Positions 1 through 7,348 of a DNA stretch of 24,839 nucleotides are shown piece by piece. The stretch is from assembly GCA_964511535.1 (NCBI GenBank), contig CAZEFW010000151.1, positions 1-24,839 of the forward strand. The letters run 5' to 3'. How positions within the stretch are numbered: the first letter of the stretch is position 1; each line of letters starts with the position of its first letter. Source of the DNA: CAZCFB01 sp964511535 (GTDB lineage: Bacteria > Myxococcota_A > Polyangia > GCA-2747355 > CAZCFB01). Made by a program: the position numbers and the translations under genes. Below the pieces are notes generated by a model. It saw only the letters and a program-made list of their open reading frames with translations. It did not search any database and was not told the origin of the DNA.

Positions 1-796
1 CGCAGGTCCCGCCGCCGCAGTCCACGTCCGTCTCCGCCCCGTTCTTCACCTTGTCGCTGCAGCTGGGCGCCTGGCAGATGTTGCCCGTGCACACGCCGCT
101 GACGCAGTCGGCCGCCTTGAGGCAGCCCTTGGTGTCGACGCACTTGGGGCAGCTCCCGCCCCCACAGTCCACGTCCGTCTCGGTGCCGTTTTTGGTCTGG
201 TCGCTGCAGCTGGCTTTCTGGCAGATGCTGTTGAGGCACACCAGGCTGAGGCAGTCCGCGTGCTGCTTACAATTTTTGGTGTCGGCGCACGCCGGGCAGG
301 TGGCGCCGCCGCAGTCCACGTCAGTCTCGTCGCCGTTTTTGGTCTGGTCGCTGCAGCTGGCCTTCTGGCAGATGTTGTTCAGGCACACCAGGCTGAGGCA
401 GTCCGCGTGCTTGGTGCACCCCTTGGTGTCGGCGCACGCCGGACAGGTGGCGCCGCCGCAGTCCACGTCACTCTCGTCGCCGTTCTTCACCTTGTCGGTG
501 CAGGTGGCCTTCTGGCAGATGTTGCCGGTGCAGACCCCGCTGAGGCAGTCGGCGGCCTTGAGGCATTTTTTGGTGTCGGCGCACCCCGGGCAGGTGGCGC
601 CGCCGCAGTCCACATCGCTCTCGTCGCCGTTTTGCACCTTGTCGCTGCAGCTCGGCTTCTGACAGATCCCCTTGTCACAGACCCCGCTGAGGCAGTCGCC
701 GCTCTTGTTGCACTTCTTGAGGTGGGCGCACGCCGGGCAGGTGGCGCCGCCGCAGTCCACATCGCTCTCGTCGCCGTTCTGCAGCTTGTCGGTGCA
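1..796 (-). repeat. 147-bp in-frame tandem repeat (five full copies plus a partial sixth)
   Basis: Unit boundaries, taken at the first cysteine codon, are 796-650, 649-503, 502-356, 355-209, 208-62 and 61-1 (cut by the window). The period is exactly 147 bp (49 codons). Equivalent positions such as the GTGGACTGCGGCGG segment are nearly identical in DNA, while the charged residues between cysteines vary. This suggests expansion by unequal crossing over or slippage, and assembly of this stretch could collapse or expand. Confidence 0.93.
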
Positions 797-1000
797 AGTG
801 GGCGGCGACGTCAGATCGGGCGCCAACAGATCCGGCGCCAGCTGGTCCGGCGCCAGCTGGTCCGGCAGGGCCAGGTCCTTGCCTGCCAGGTCGGTCACGG
901 TCTGATCTACCCCCTGGTCGGGGAGCGCCGAGCCGCCGCCGTCGTCGCTGCAGCCAGCGACCAACAGCAGCGCCAGGAAGGTAAAGGGGAGTACGCGCAT
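1..1000 (-). CDS. Cys-rich tandem-repeat lipoprotein (3' end outside window)
   Basis: The gene reads leftward from an ATG at 998-1000, preceded by AAAGGAG six bases upstream, and stays open to the window edge, so at least 333 residues are present. The N-terminus is a lipoprotein signal with lipobox LVAGC (Cys17), so the product is probably anchored to the cell envelope. Residues 18-68 form a flexible Asp/Pro/Leu linker with repeated APDQL-type units. From Cys69 onward the protein consists of 49-residue repeats, each with eight cysteines and the signature NGDESDVDCGG followed by CPxC. Repeats with NGxETDVDCGG are familiar in myxobacterial secreted proteins, but I know no proven function. The even cysteine count suggests disulfide-stabilised modules, which fits an exported protein. 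A C-terminal functional domain may lie outside the window. It is divergent from the octahaem cytochrome gene. Confidence 0.88.
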   Translation of the reverse strand, partial: MRVLPFTFLALLLVAGCSDDGGGSALPDQGVDQTVTDLAGKDLALPDQLAPDQLAPDLLAPDLTSPPTCTDKLQNGDESDVDCGGATCPACAHLKKCNKSGDCLSGVCDKGICQKPSCSDKVQNGDESDVDCGGATCPGCADTKKCLKAADCLSGVCTGNICQKATCTDKVKNGDESDVDCGGATCPACADTKGCTKHADCLSLVCLNNICQKASCSDQTKNGDETDVDCGGATCPACADTKNCKQHADCLSLVCLNSICQKASCSDQTKNGTETDVDCGGGSCPKCVDTKGCLKAADCVSGVCTGNICQAPSCSDKVKNGAETDVDCGGGTC

Positions 1001-1083
1001 GGTGATCTCCTTTGGGGTCAGGCCTTGCATTTTACCCCCTGCGCGGACCCGTGACCCGCTGGATCAAAATTCCACCGAAACTG

Positions 1084-1119
1084 TACCTTTTTCCTTTCCC
1101 AATTAACGACAAAAAGGTA
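1084..1119. promoter_or_regulatory. Perfect 9-bp inverted repeat in divergent promoter region
   Basis: TACCTTTTT (1084-1092) and AAAAAGGTA (1111-1119) are exact inverted copies separated by 18 bp. They lie in a conspicuously AT-rich patch between the divergent lipoprotein and octahaem cytochrome genes. A TATATA at 1122-1127 directly after the right arm could be the -10 box of the cytochrome gene, which would place the right arm between -35 and -10, a typical repressor position. No T-run follows, so a terminator is less likely. The regulator is unknown. Confidence 0.4.
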
Positions 1120-1157
1120 GTTATATAGGAATTCAAATCAACGGCCCGGGAGGCCCC

Positions 1158-2501
1158 ATGCGTATATCGCTGCTGATTGTCTGTTCCGCCCTCATCCTCA
1201 GCCCGGCGACTGCCCTCGCCGACGGCGACGCTGCGGGTGGAAAATGCCTGACCTGTCACAAGGACAAGACCCCGGGCATGTACCGCGAGTGGCGCAAATC
1301 CAAGCACGCCAAGAACGACGTGACCTGCATCTCGTGTCACGAGGCGGACGCCAAGGACAAGGACGCCTTCAAGCACTACGGCGCCACCATCGCCACGCTG
1401 GTCACGCCCAAGGATTGCGGCAACTGCCACTCCGACGAGTACGAGGAGGTGGACCGGTCCTACCACGCCACCGCGGGCCAGATCCTGGAGAGCAAGGACG
1501 CCTACCTGGCGCACGCCGCCGGCGGCCACCCCGCGGCCATGGCGGGCTGTGAGAGCTGCCACGGATCCAAGATCAAGATCGACCCCAAGTCGCCCAACAA
1601 GCTGCACGCCGACACCTGGCCCAACACGGGCATCGGCCGGCTGAACCCCGACGGCTCAAAGGGCGCGTGCACCGCGTGCCACTCACGCCACCGCTTCAGC
1701 AAGGCCCAGGCCCGCCGCCCGGAGTCTTGCAGCAAGTGCCACCTCGGCCCGGACCACCCGCAGAAGGAGGTCTACGAGGAGTCGAAGCACGGCAACGCCT
1801 ACCGCGCCCACATCGGCGAGATGAACTTCAAGTCCGACAAGTGGATCGTGGGCAAGCACTACTCGGCGGCGCCCACCTGCGCCACCTGCCACATGTCCGC
1901 CTCGCCCAAGGTGAAGGTGACCCACGACGTGGGTGAGCGCATCTCGTGGACCCTGCGCCCGCCGGTGTCGAAGATGAAGAAGAACTGGCAGAAGAAGCGC
2001 CAGCGCATGAAGGACGTCTGCACCACCTGCCACGGCGCCCGCTTCGTCGACGGGCACTACCGCCAGTTCGACGGCGTGGTGCAGCTGTACAACAACAAGT
2101 TCGCCATCCCGGCCGGCAAGATCATCAAGCTGATCAAGAAAAAGAAGCTGCTCAAGCGCAAGGCCGCCTTCAGCAACAAGGTGGAGTGGATCTACTGGGA
2201 GATCTGGCACCACGAGGGGCGGCGGGCGCGCCACGGCGCGGCCATGATGGGCCCGGACTACACCTGGTGGCACGGCATCTACGACGTGGCCAAGCACTTC
2301 TACTTCAAGTTCCTGCCCGAGGCGCGCAAGCTGAAGGACCGGGACGTGAACAAGCTCATCGACAAGATGATCAATGACGACCCGATGCACAACTGGCTGA
2401 CCCGCCCCACCAAGGCGATCAAGGGCGACATCCGCTCCGGCAAGATGCAGCAGCTGTACAAGGACTTCTTCAAGCCCGGCACCGACACGGCCAAGCACTA
2501 G
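1158..2501 (+). CDS. Octahaem cytochrome c, hydroxylamine oxidoreductase (HAO) family
   Basis: The 447-residue protein has a Sec signal peptide (residues 1-21, ending in TALA) and eight CXXCH haem motifs beginning at residues 30, 57, 87, 131, 171, 191, 241 and 288, so it should be periplasmic. The haem-free C-terminal part contains HHEGRRARHGAAMMGPDYTW (351-370) followed by WHG, the conserved helical region of HAO-type octahaem proteins. Family members oxidise hydroxylamine or hydrazine, or, in forms without the haem-tyrosine crosslink, reduce nitrite or hydroxylamine. I cannot decide by eye whether the crosslinking tyrosine is present. The start is supported by GGGAGG at 1148-1153. The next gene, 32 bp downstream, is a NapC/NirT quinol dehydrogenase, a pairing known for reductive HAO-like proteins of Epsilonproteobacteria, so reductive use is plausible. 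Confidence 0.85.
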   Translation: MRISLLIVCSALILSPATALADGDAAGGKCLTCHKDKTPGMYREWRKSKHAKNDVTCISCHEADAKDKDAFKHYGATIATLVTPKDCGNCHSDEYEEVDRSYHATAGQILESKDAYLAHAAGGHPAAMAGCESCHGSKIKIDPKSPNKLHADTWPNTGIGRLNPDGSKGACTACHSRHRFSKAQARRPESCSKCHLGPDHPQKEVYEESKHGNAYRAHIGEMNFKSDKWIVGKHYSAAPTCATCHMSASPKVKVTHDVGERISWTLRPPVSKMKKNWQKKRQRMKDVCTTCHGARFVDGHYRQFDGVVQLYNNKFAIPAGKIIKLIKKKKLLKRKAAFSNKVEWIYWEIWHHEGRRARHGAAMMGPDYTWWHGIYDVAKHFYFKFLPEARKLKDRDVNKLIDKMINDDPMHNWLTRPTKAIKGDIRSGKMQQLYKDFFKPGTDTAKH

Positions 2502-2533
2502 GACGCGCCTCCTCCCCCCGGTAGAGTACCCCC

Positions 2534-4042
2534 ATGCCATTGCTCACCACTCTCCAGCACTTCTGGCGTGGCCTGAGCACCAACATCGTCGGCTCGGCCG
2601 GCGTGGTGCTGACCACCACCTCATTCTTCCTGTTCATCATCGCCGAGGTGCTGCGCTTCATCGGCGTGGTGACCAACGCCTATGTGGGGCTGATCACCTA
2701 CCTCGCCCTGCCCGCGCTGTTCGTGCTGGGCCTGATGCTGATCCCCGTCGGCTGGTGGATCTACCGCCGTCGGAGCGGCAAGACCACCCGGGAGCTGCTG
2801 GCGGAGCGCTTCGAGGAGGACCTGGTCGCGCCGCGGCAGACCGGGTCGCGCATCGTCCGCACCATCGTGATGTTCACGCTGATCAACGTCGTCTTCCTCA
2901 TGGCCGGCGGGGCGCGCATGCTGCAGTTCATGGACGAGCCGGAGTTCTGTGGCACCGCCTGCCACAGCGTCATGGGGCCGGAGTGGGCGGTGTACCAGGC
3001 GTCACCTCACGCGCGGGTCAAGTGCGTGGAGTGCCACGTGGGCACGTCCGCCGAGGCGGCCATCGACGCCAAGCTCAACGGCCTGTGGCAGATGATCTCG
3101 GTCAGCTTCGATCTGTACGAGCGCCCGATCCCCACGCCCGTGCACAACCTGCGCCCGGCGCGGGAGACCTGCGAGAAGTGCCACTGGCCGGAGACCTTCT
3201 ACGGCGACCGGCTCAAGCGGTTCGCGCACTTCCAGGACGACGAGAAGTCCACGCCGCTGTACACCACCCTGGCGCTCAAGGTCGGCTCGGGCAAGGGCGA
3301 CCGGCGCGAGGAGATCCACTGGCACGTGGCGGCCAAGAACGAGGTGCGCTACATGCCGGGCGACCCCAAGCGCCTGACCATCCGCTGGGTGGAGGCGAAG
3401 CAGCCCGACGGCAGCTGGAAGCGCTACGAGAACAAGGCGCTGCCGCCGAGCACCAACAAGAAGCTGCTGGCGAAGCGCTCCATGGACTGCGTGGACTGCC
3501 ACAACCGCGCCACCCACATCTTCGAGGCGCCGGCCGATGCGGTGGACAAGCGCATCGCGTCGGGCGAGATCCCGCGCACCCTGCCCTTCGTCCGCCGCCA
3601 GGCGCTGGACGCCCTGACCGGCAGCTACCCCCGGGGCAAGGAGCTGGAGTCCATCGGCCGCTCCCTGCGCGGCTTCTACAAGCATGACCTGCCGGAGGTG
3701 GCCAGGAAGCAGGCGGCCGAGATCGAAAAGACCGTCAAGGCGCTCGAGGCGATCCACCGCCGCAACATCCACCCCGGCATGAACGTCGACTGGAACGTCT
3801 ACGCGGACCACATCGGCCACCGGCGCGGCATCGGCTGCCGCCGCTGCCACACCCCGGACATGGTGGCCGAGGACGGCACCGCCGTGGGCCACGGCTGCAC
3901 CATCTGCCACTCCATCCTGGCCTACGAGAGCCCGACGCCGTTCGAGTACCTCGACCCGGACGCCAAGGACGAGACCGAAAAGGAGATGGGCGAGTACCTG
4001 CGGCGGGAGTTCATGCGCTCGGTGGAGCACACCAAGCAGTAG
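2534..4042 (+). CDS. Membrane multihaem cytochrome c, NapC/NirT family (ImcH-like)
   Basis: The 502-residue protein has three predicted membrane helices (about 24-45, 51-77 and 108-125) and then a periplasmic haem domain. The haem motifs are CGTACH (139-144, an unusual CX3CH), CVECH (164), CEKCH (213), CVDCH (319), CRRCH (435) and CTICH (455), six in total. The block CGTACHSVMGPEW through SPHARVKCVECH is typical of NapC/NirT quinol-oxidising cytochromes. The size and extra helices resemble the Geobacter ImcH type more than short NrfH/NapC. The likely role is oxidation of menaquinol and transfer of electrons to the periplasmic octahaem partner encoded just upstream. No clear Shine-Dalgarno precedes the ATG, so translation may depend on the upstream gene. 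It converges with the next gene with a gap of only 5 bp. The assignment to ImcH specifically is tentative. Confidence 0.8.
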   Translation: MPLLTTLQHFWRGLSTNIVGSAGVVLTTTSFFLFIIAEVLRFIGVVTNAYVGLITYLALPALFVLGLMLIPVGWWIYRRRSGKTTRELLAERFEEDLVAPRQTGSRIVRTIVMFTLINVVFLMAGGARMLQFMDEPEFCGTACHSVMGPEWAVYQASPHARVKCVECHVGTSAEAAIDAKLNGLWQMISVSFDLYERPIPTPVHNLRPARETCEKCHWPETFYGDRLKRFAHFQDDEKSTPLYTTLALKVGSGKGDRREEIHWHVAAKNEVRYMPGDPKRLTIRWVEAKQPDGSWKRYENKALPPSTNKKLLAKRSMDCVDCHNRATHIFEAPADAVDKRIASGEIPRTLPFVRRQALDALTGSYPRGKELESIGRSLRGFYKHDLPEVARKQAAEIEKTVKALEAIHRRNIHPGMNVDWNVYADHIGHRRGIGCRRCHTPDMVAEDGTAVGHGCTICHSILAYESPTPFEYLDPDAKDETEKEMGEYLRREFMRSVEHTKQ

Positions 4043-4047
4043 CCCAC

Positions 4048-4764
4048 CTACGCGCTGTCGTCGGGCACCTCGATGCCGATGACGTCCACGTTCACCTCAA
4101 CCACCTTGCGACCGGTCATCTTGAGGATGTCCCGGGCGATGAGCCGACGAAGCTGACCGCAGGTCTGGCGGATGTCGCAGCCATGCTCGATGACCACCTC
4201 CAGGTCGAGGGCCACCTCCTCCTTGCCCATCTCCACGCCCACGCCGTGACCGGGCGGCTTGTCGCCGAACGGGATCAGGCGCGAGCGGCCCAGGTCATGG
4301 ATGCCCGACACCTTGCGCGCGGTGATACCGGCGATGGCGGCCACCACATCGTCGGCCATGTTGATGCGGCCGGCGACGGTGCCCTCCTGGGCCGCGGCCT
4401 GCTCCAGCACAGGGCTGGGCCGGGGAGCGGCCCTGCGCGCGGGCGCTTTCTTCTTGGCCGGCGCTTTCTTCCTGGCGGGCGCTTTCTTCTTGCTGGCCGT
4501 CTGCTTCTTCTTGGGCGCGGCTGTTGCGTTGCGAGCCGAAGGCTCGACAACGCCAACCGACGCCGGCTTGGCTGCGGAGGCAGTGGCTCCGCTGCCAAGC
4601 CGCTTCTTCTTGGCCGGCGCATTCTTCTTGGCCGGCGCTTTCTTCTTGGCCGGCGCCTTCTTCTTGGCCGGCGGCCGCCTCTTGCTGGCCGGCCGCTTCT
4701 TCTTCGCCGGCGCTTTCTTCCTGGCGGGCGCTTTCTTTTTCACCGGAGCCTTTTTCCTCGCCAC
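4048..4764 (-). CDS. Asp23/Gls24-family protein with histone-H1-like Lys/Ala/Pro N-terminal tail
   Basis: The 238-residue protein starts at a GTG preceded by AAAGGAGG. Residues 1-117 are a very basic low-complexity tail made of KKAPAKKK/KKAPARKK units in two blocks (about 1-55 and 85-112), with a less charged Ala/Ser/Val spacer between them. Such repeats resemble the C-terminal tails of H1 and Hc1/AlgP-like bacterial DNA-binding proteins. Residues about 128-233 match the Asp23/Gls24 (DUF322) fold: GTVAGRINMADDVVAAIAGI, the ARKVSGIHDLG strand, then ALDLEVVIEHGCDI and a C-terminal MTGRKVVEVNVDVIGIEV. Asp23 proteins are envelope or alkaline-stress factors in Firmicutes. The fusion suggests a protein that binds DNA, RNA or another polyanion through its tail and self-associates through Asp23. 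The function is unproven. Confidence 0.82.
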   Translation of the reverse strand: MARKKAPVKKKAPARKKAPAKKKRPASKRRPPAKKKAPAKKKAPAKKNAPAKKKRLGSGATASAAKPASVGVVEPSARNATAAPKKKQTASKKKAPARKKAPAKKKAPARRAAPRPSPVLEQAAAQEGTVAGRINMADDVVAAIAGITARKVSGIHDLGRSRLIPFGDKPPGHGVGVEMGKEEVALDLEVVIEHGCDIRQTCGQLRRLIARDILKMTGRKVVEVNVDVIGIEVPDDSA

Positions 4765-4815
4765 CTCCGCCTCCTTTCGCTGGTTGCCGATGAAGGAAGT
4801 TTAGGCACCGGACGC

Positions 4816-6327
4816 TCAAAGCGCCAGCGTGGCCCCCGGCTTGAGCTGCACCACCTTGCCGCCGCTGTCCTTGATCCAGACCGGCTGCTTCGCGTCGCTC
4901 TTCACCCACTGAAGCTCCGGCCCCCACTTCACCTGGCGCAGCGCGTTGAGGTAATCCGCCACGTCCACGTTGCGCGCGTACCAGGTGTCCTTCTTGCCCC
5001 CCACCAGCGTGCACAGCGCCTCCATGTGCGCCCAGCTGTTGGCGGGCTTGTTGCCGTCCAGCTCCCACGAGTGGCCCCAGACATACAGCAGCGCCATCTG
5101 TTGCTTTGACCAGCTCACCAGGGCCTGGGCGCCGGACCAGGCGCAGGTGTGGTGGCAGGTGCCGCGCCACCGGAACAGGTCGCTCGGCAGGCGCAGGTCC
5201 TTGGTCTGCGGCACCACCCGGCCGTAGACCAGGCCCACCTTTTTGGCCTCGGCGATGACCGCGTCGTTGTAAGAGCCGAACGGGTAGGCGTGGCCGCGCA
5301 CCTTGCCGCCCGTCAGCTTCTCCAGCGCCTTGCGGTCGTCTGCCAGCTCCTGGTTGATCTGCGCCGCGGTCAGGCTGGTGAGGTGCGGGTGGGTCACCGA
5401 GTGGGTGGCCACCTCGTGCCCGGCATACACCACCTTGATCTCCGCGGCCTGAAGGTAGTTCTTCTGGCCCAGCTTGCCCGAGTTGACGTTGAAGGTGCCC
5501 ACCATGCCGTGCTTGGAGAACATCGCGGCCAGCTTCTTGTCCTGGGTCACGCCGTCGTCATAGCTCATCACCACGGCCTTGAACTTGCCGCCAGGCCAGG
5601 CGAAGCGCAGCAGCAGCTCCGGGTCCATGTCCCACCAGTCGCCCCGCCGGTCGTACCAGCCCTCGGTCCGGTTCAGCTTCTGGTCGGTGGTCTGGGCGCC
5701 GCCCTTGTCTGAAAAGACGATGTTCATGGCCGCCTCACCCACCAGGTGCAGGTAGTACCAGCCCTGCCCCTCGGGCAGCATCGGCTTGCCCGGCCAGGCG
5801 GTGGACAGGTTGGAGGGCGTGGTCTTCCAGTAATGGATGTGGGGCGACGTCCAGCTGGCCGGCTTCTGGAAGTGCACCACCATGCCAGGCTTGCGGGTGT
5901 AGGTGCCCGCCGTGACGGCAGAGGGCGCCTTGCCCTTGACCACGGTGATGGCGCGCAGCGTGGCGCCGGACAGCCGGCTGGTGAGGCGCAGGGGGCCCTT
6001 GTAAACCCGCGAGGCGGCCGTGGGGGTGGAGCCATCGGTGGTGTAGTGAATTGCGGCGCCCTCTTCGGTGGTGGTCAGGGCGATGGCCGCGTAATGGAGG
6101 TGCGCCCCTGGCGCGGGCGAGAGCTTTGGCGCGGCCGCGGCGCCGGTGGCCTGGTCCTGGTTCGTGGGCATCTGATCCACCTCGAGGTTCGCGACGTCCA
6201 GAGGCGACCGGTCCCACAGCCCGTCCTGCGCAGAGACCAGGTCCCGCCCGGCGTCCAGGGGGCCGGATCCGGGCGCCGGATCGGCGCAGGAGACGTTCAA
6301 CAACAGCAGCAGCCAGGCCCACCTCAT
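4816..6327 (-). CDS. Polysaccharide deacetylase (NodB/CE4) lipoprotein with accessory modules
   Basis: The 503-residue protein starts with a lipoprotein signal (LNVSC, Cys14) and an Asp-rich linker. Residues about 68-145 contain IHYTTDGSTPTAASRVYKGP, the signature of the chitobiase/hexosaminidase C-terminal-type immunoglobulin-like module. Residues about 148-230 (VHFQKPASW, GQGWYYLHL, NIVFSDKGG) resemble a CBM25/26-type starch-binding module. The NodB domain begins near 248: SYDDG (255-259, catalytic and metal Asp), HSVTHPHL (His309 and His313, metal ligands) and RGHAYPFGSY (motif 3). The catalytic set looks complete, so it is likely an active, surface-anchored deacetylase acting on N- or O-acetylated glycans. 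The substrate is unknown. The ATG has only a weak purine tract upstream. A 51-bp gap separates it from the Asp23-like gene downstream on the same strand. Confidence 0.87.
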   Translation of the reverse strand: MRWAWLLLLLNVSCADPAPGSGPLDAGRDLVSAQDGLWDRSPLDVANLEVDQMPTNQDQATGAAAAPKLSPAPGAHLHYAAIALTTTEEGAAIHYTTDGSTPTAASRVYKGPLRLTSRLSGATLRAITVVKGKAPSAVTAGTYTRKPGMVVHFQKPASWTSPHIHYWKTTPSNLSTAWPGKPMLPEGQGWYYLHLVGEAAMNIVFSDKGGAQTTDQKLNRTEGWYDRRGDWWDMDPELLLRFAWPGGKFKAVVMSYDDGVTQDKKLAAMFSKHGMVGTFNVNSGKLGQKNYLQAAEIKVVYAGHEVATHSVTHPHLTSLTAAQINQELADDRKALEKLTGGKVRGHAYPFGSYNDAVIAEAKKVGLVYGRVVPQTKDLRLPSDLFRWRGTCHHTCAWSGAQALVSWSKQQMALLYVWGHSWELDGNKPANSWAHMEALCTLVGGKKDTWYARNVDVADYLNALRQVKWGPELQWVKSDAKQPVWIKDSGGKVVQLKPGATLAL

Positions 6328-6434
6328 GGCCCCTGGTCATGGGCGATGGGCGCCCCGCTGTCAATGCTGACGCCCACGCGTTGCCGGGGCTCCCGGGTCG
6401 GGCTGCGGCGATCCAGAGTGGATCGGCCCTGGTC

Positions 6435-6462
6435 GTTTTTGGACCACCCCGGAGCCAAAAAC
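6435..6462. promoter_or_regulatory. Inverted repeat upstream of the 6536 gene
   Basis: GTTTTTGG (6435-6442) and CCAAAAAC (6455-6462) are perfect 8-bp inverted copies around a 12-bp GC-rich centre. They lie in the 208-bp gap between the divergent deacetylase and the 6536 gene. It may be an operator or a stem-loop. The AT-rich TTGCATATTTTGGG at about 6499-6512 could be part of the promoter for the 6536 gene. The rest of the gap shows nothing else I can name. Confidence 0.35.
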
Positions 6463-6535
6463 CGAGGTATTCCGGGCGCGGCATCGGGGCACGGGCCTTG
6501 CATATTTTGGGATCAAACAACCCGGGAGGTGCCCC

Positions 6536-7306
6536 ATGAACCGTGACAAGACCGTCTCCGACCCGCAGGCCCTCGAGCTCAAACCCGCCGCGCTGCCCGA
6601 GGTGGAGCCGGAGCTGCGAGGCCCCTGCCCGCGGCCCATGGTGTGGACAGCGCGGGACTGGAGCCACGGCGAGATCTCGGACCCGGACGCGGCGCTGCTG
6701 CGCCACGGCGTGGCCGCCAGGGCCTGGGTCACCTCGGCGCAGATCGAGCATGACCGGGAAGGGCCGGACATCCTGGCCACCTTCGCTTTCATCCATCAGG
6801 CGGACGGGACAGTGCACCACGGCCGGTTCTGCGGCAGCTACGACGCCATGCACCTGGCCATCGGCTTTCCCGACCTGGCCGCCTGGCTGGGGAGCGCCAT
6901 GTGCGACGGGGGCACCTTCACCGTGCTCCATCCAGCGGGGTCGCCCGCCGAGCACCGCATCTACGGCACCATGGAGCTGTACCTGGAGCGCGACCTGGTC
7001 CAGCTCGTGGAGCAGCTGGAGCTCACCGGGGCCGGCACCAAAGCCCGGGAGGCCCTGCTGCGAGAGATCCGCCGGCTGCTGGCGGGCCCGGTGGGCCCCA
7101 TGGGACGGGACTATGACGAGTGGCGGCTCTACTTCGATCAGCTGGCCTTGCTGGCCAGCGTCGAGACCAGCGGCCGCACCACCCTGTTCCAGCTGGTGGA
7201 CGAGGCCATGGCCGCCATGGCGGGCGGCGCCTTCGACCGAGGCCCCGTGCCCGTGCTCGCGCCCATCTGTAGACGATATCAGCCTGGAATATGGGCCGCG
7301 GCATGA
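6536..7306 (+). CDS. Conserved-looking hypothetical protein, 256 aa
   Basis: I do not recognise the family. The ATG is well supported by CGGGAGGTG five bases upstream, nearly the same leader as that of the octahaem cytochrome gene. The protein has no signal peptide or membrane helix, so it is probably cytoplasmic. It is mildly acidic, with a Pro/Glu-rich N-terminus (1-30), a central region containing a His-rich HHGRFCGSYDAMHLAIGFPD (about 99-118), and a helical C-terminal half rich in Leu/Glu. Its gene is followed after 42 bp by the FHA histidine kinase in the same direction, so it could be a partner in that signalling pathway. It is intact and has a high-GC third-position bias like its neighbours. 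Confidence 0.7.
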   Translation: MNRDKTVSDPQALELKPAALPEVEPELRGPCPRPMVWTARDWSHGEISDPDAALLRHGVAARAWVTSAQIEHDREGPDILATFAFIHQADGTVHHGRFCGSYDAMHLAIGFPDLAAWLGSAMCDGGTFTVLHPAGSPAEHRIYGTMELYLERDLVQLVEQLELTGAGTKAREALLREIRRLLAGPVGPMGRDYDEWRLYFDQLALLASVETSGRTTLFQLVDEAMAAMAGGAFDRGPVPVLAPICRRYQPGIWAAA

Positions 7307-7348
7307 GCCGGGTGTACACTGGGCGGGAACAACGAGAGACCCGCGACG

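Noticed and set aside
1683..2540. A 285-codon minus-strand open frame
   Set aside because: Antisense to the octahaem cytochrome, whose haem motifs prove the plus frame; rich in Val/Leu/His as expected for a shadow.
4183..5109. A 308-codon plus-strand open frame
   Set aside because: Antisense to the Asp23-like gene; its Leu/Gly/Arg repeats mirror the Lys/Ala/Pro tail.
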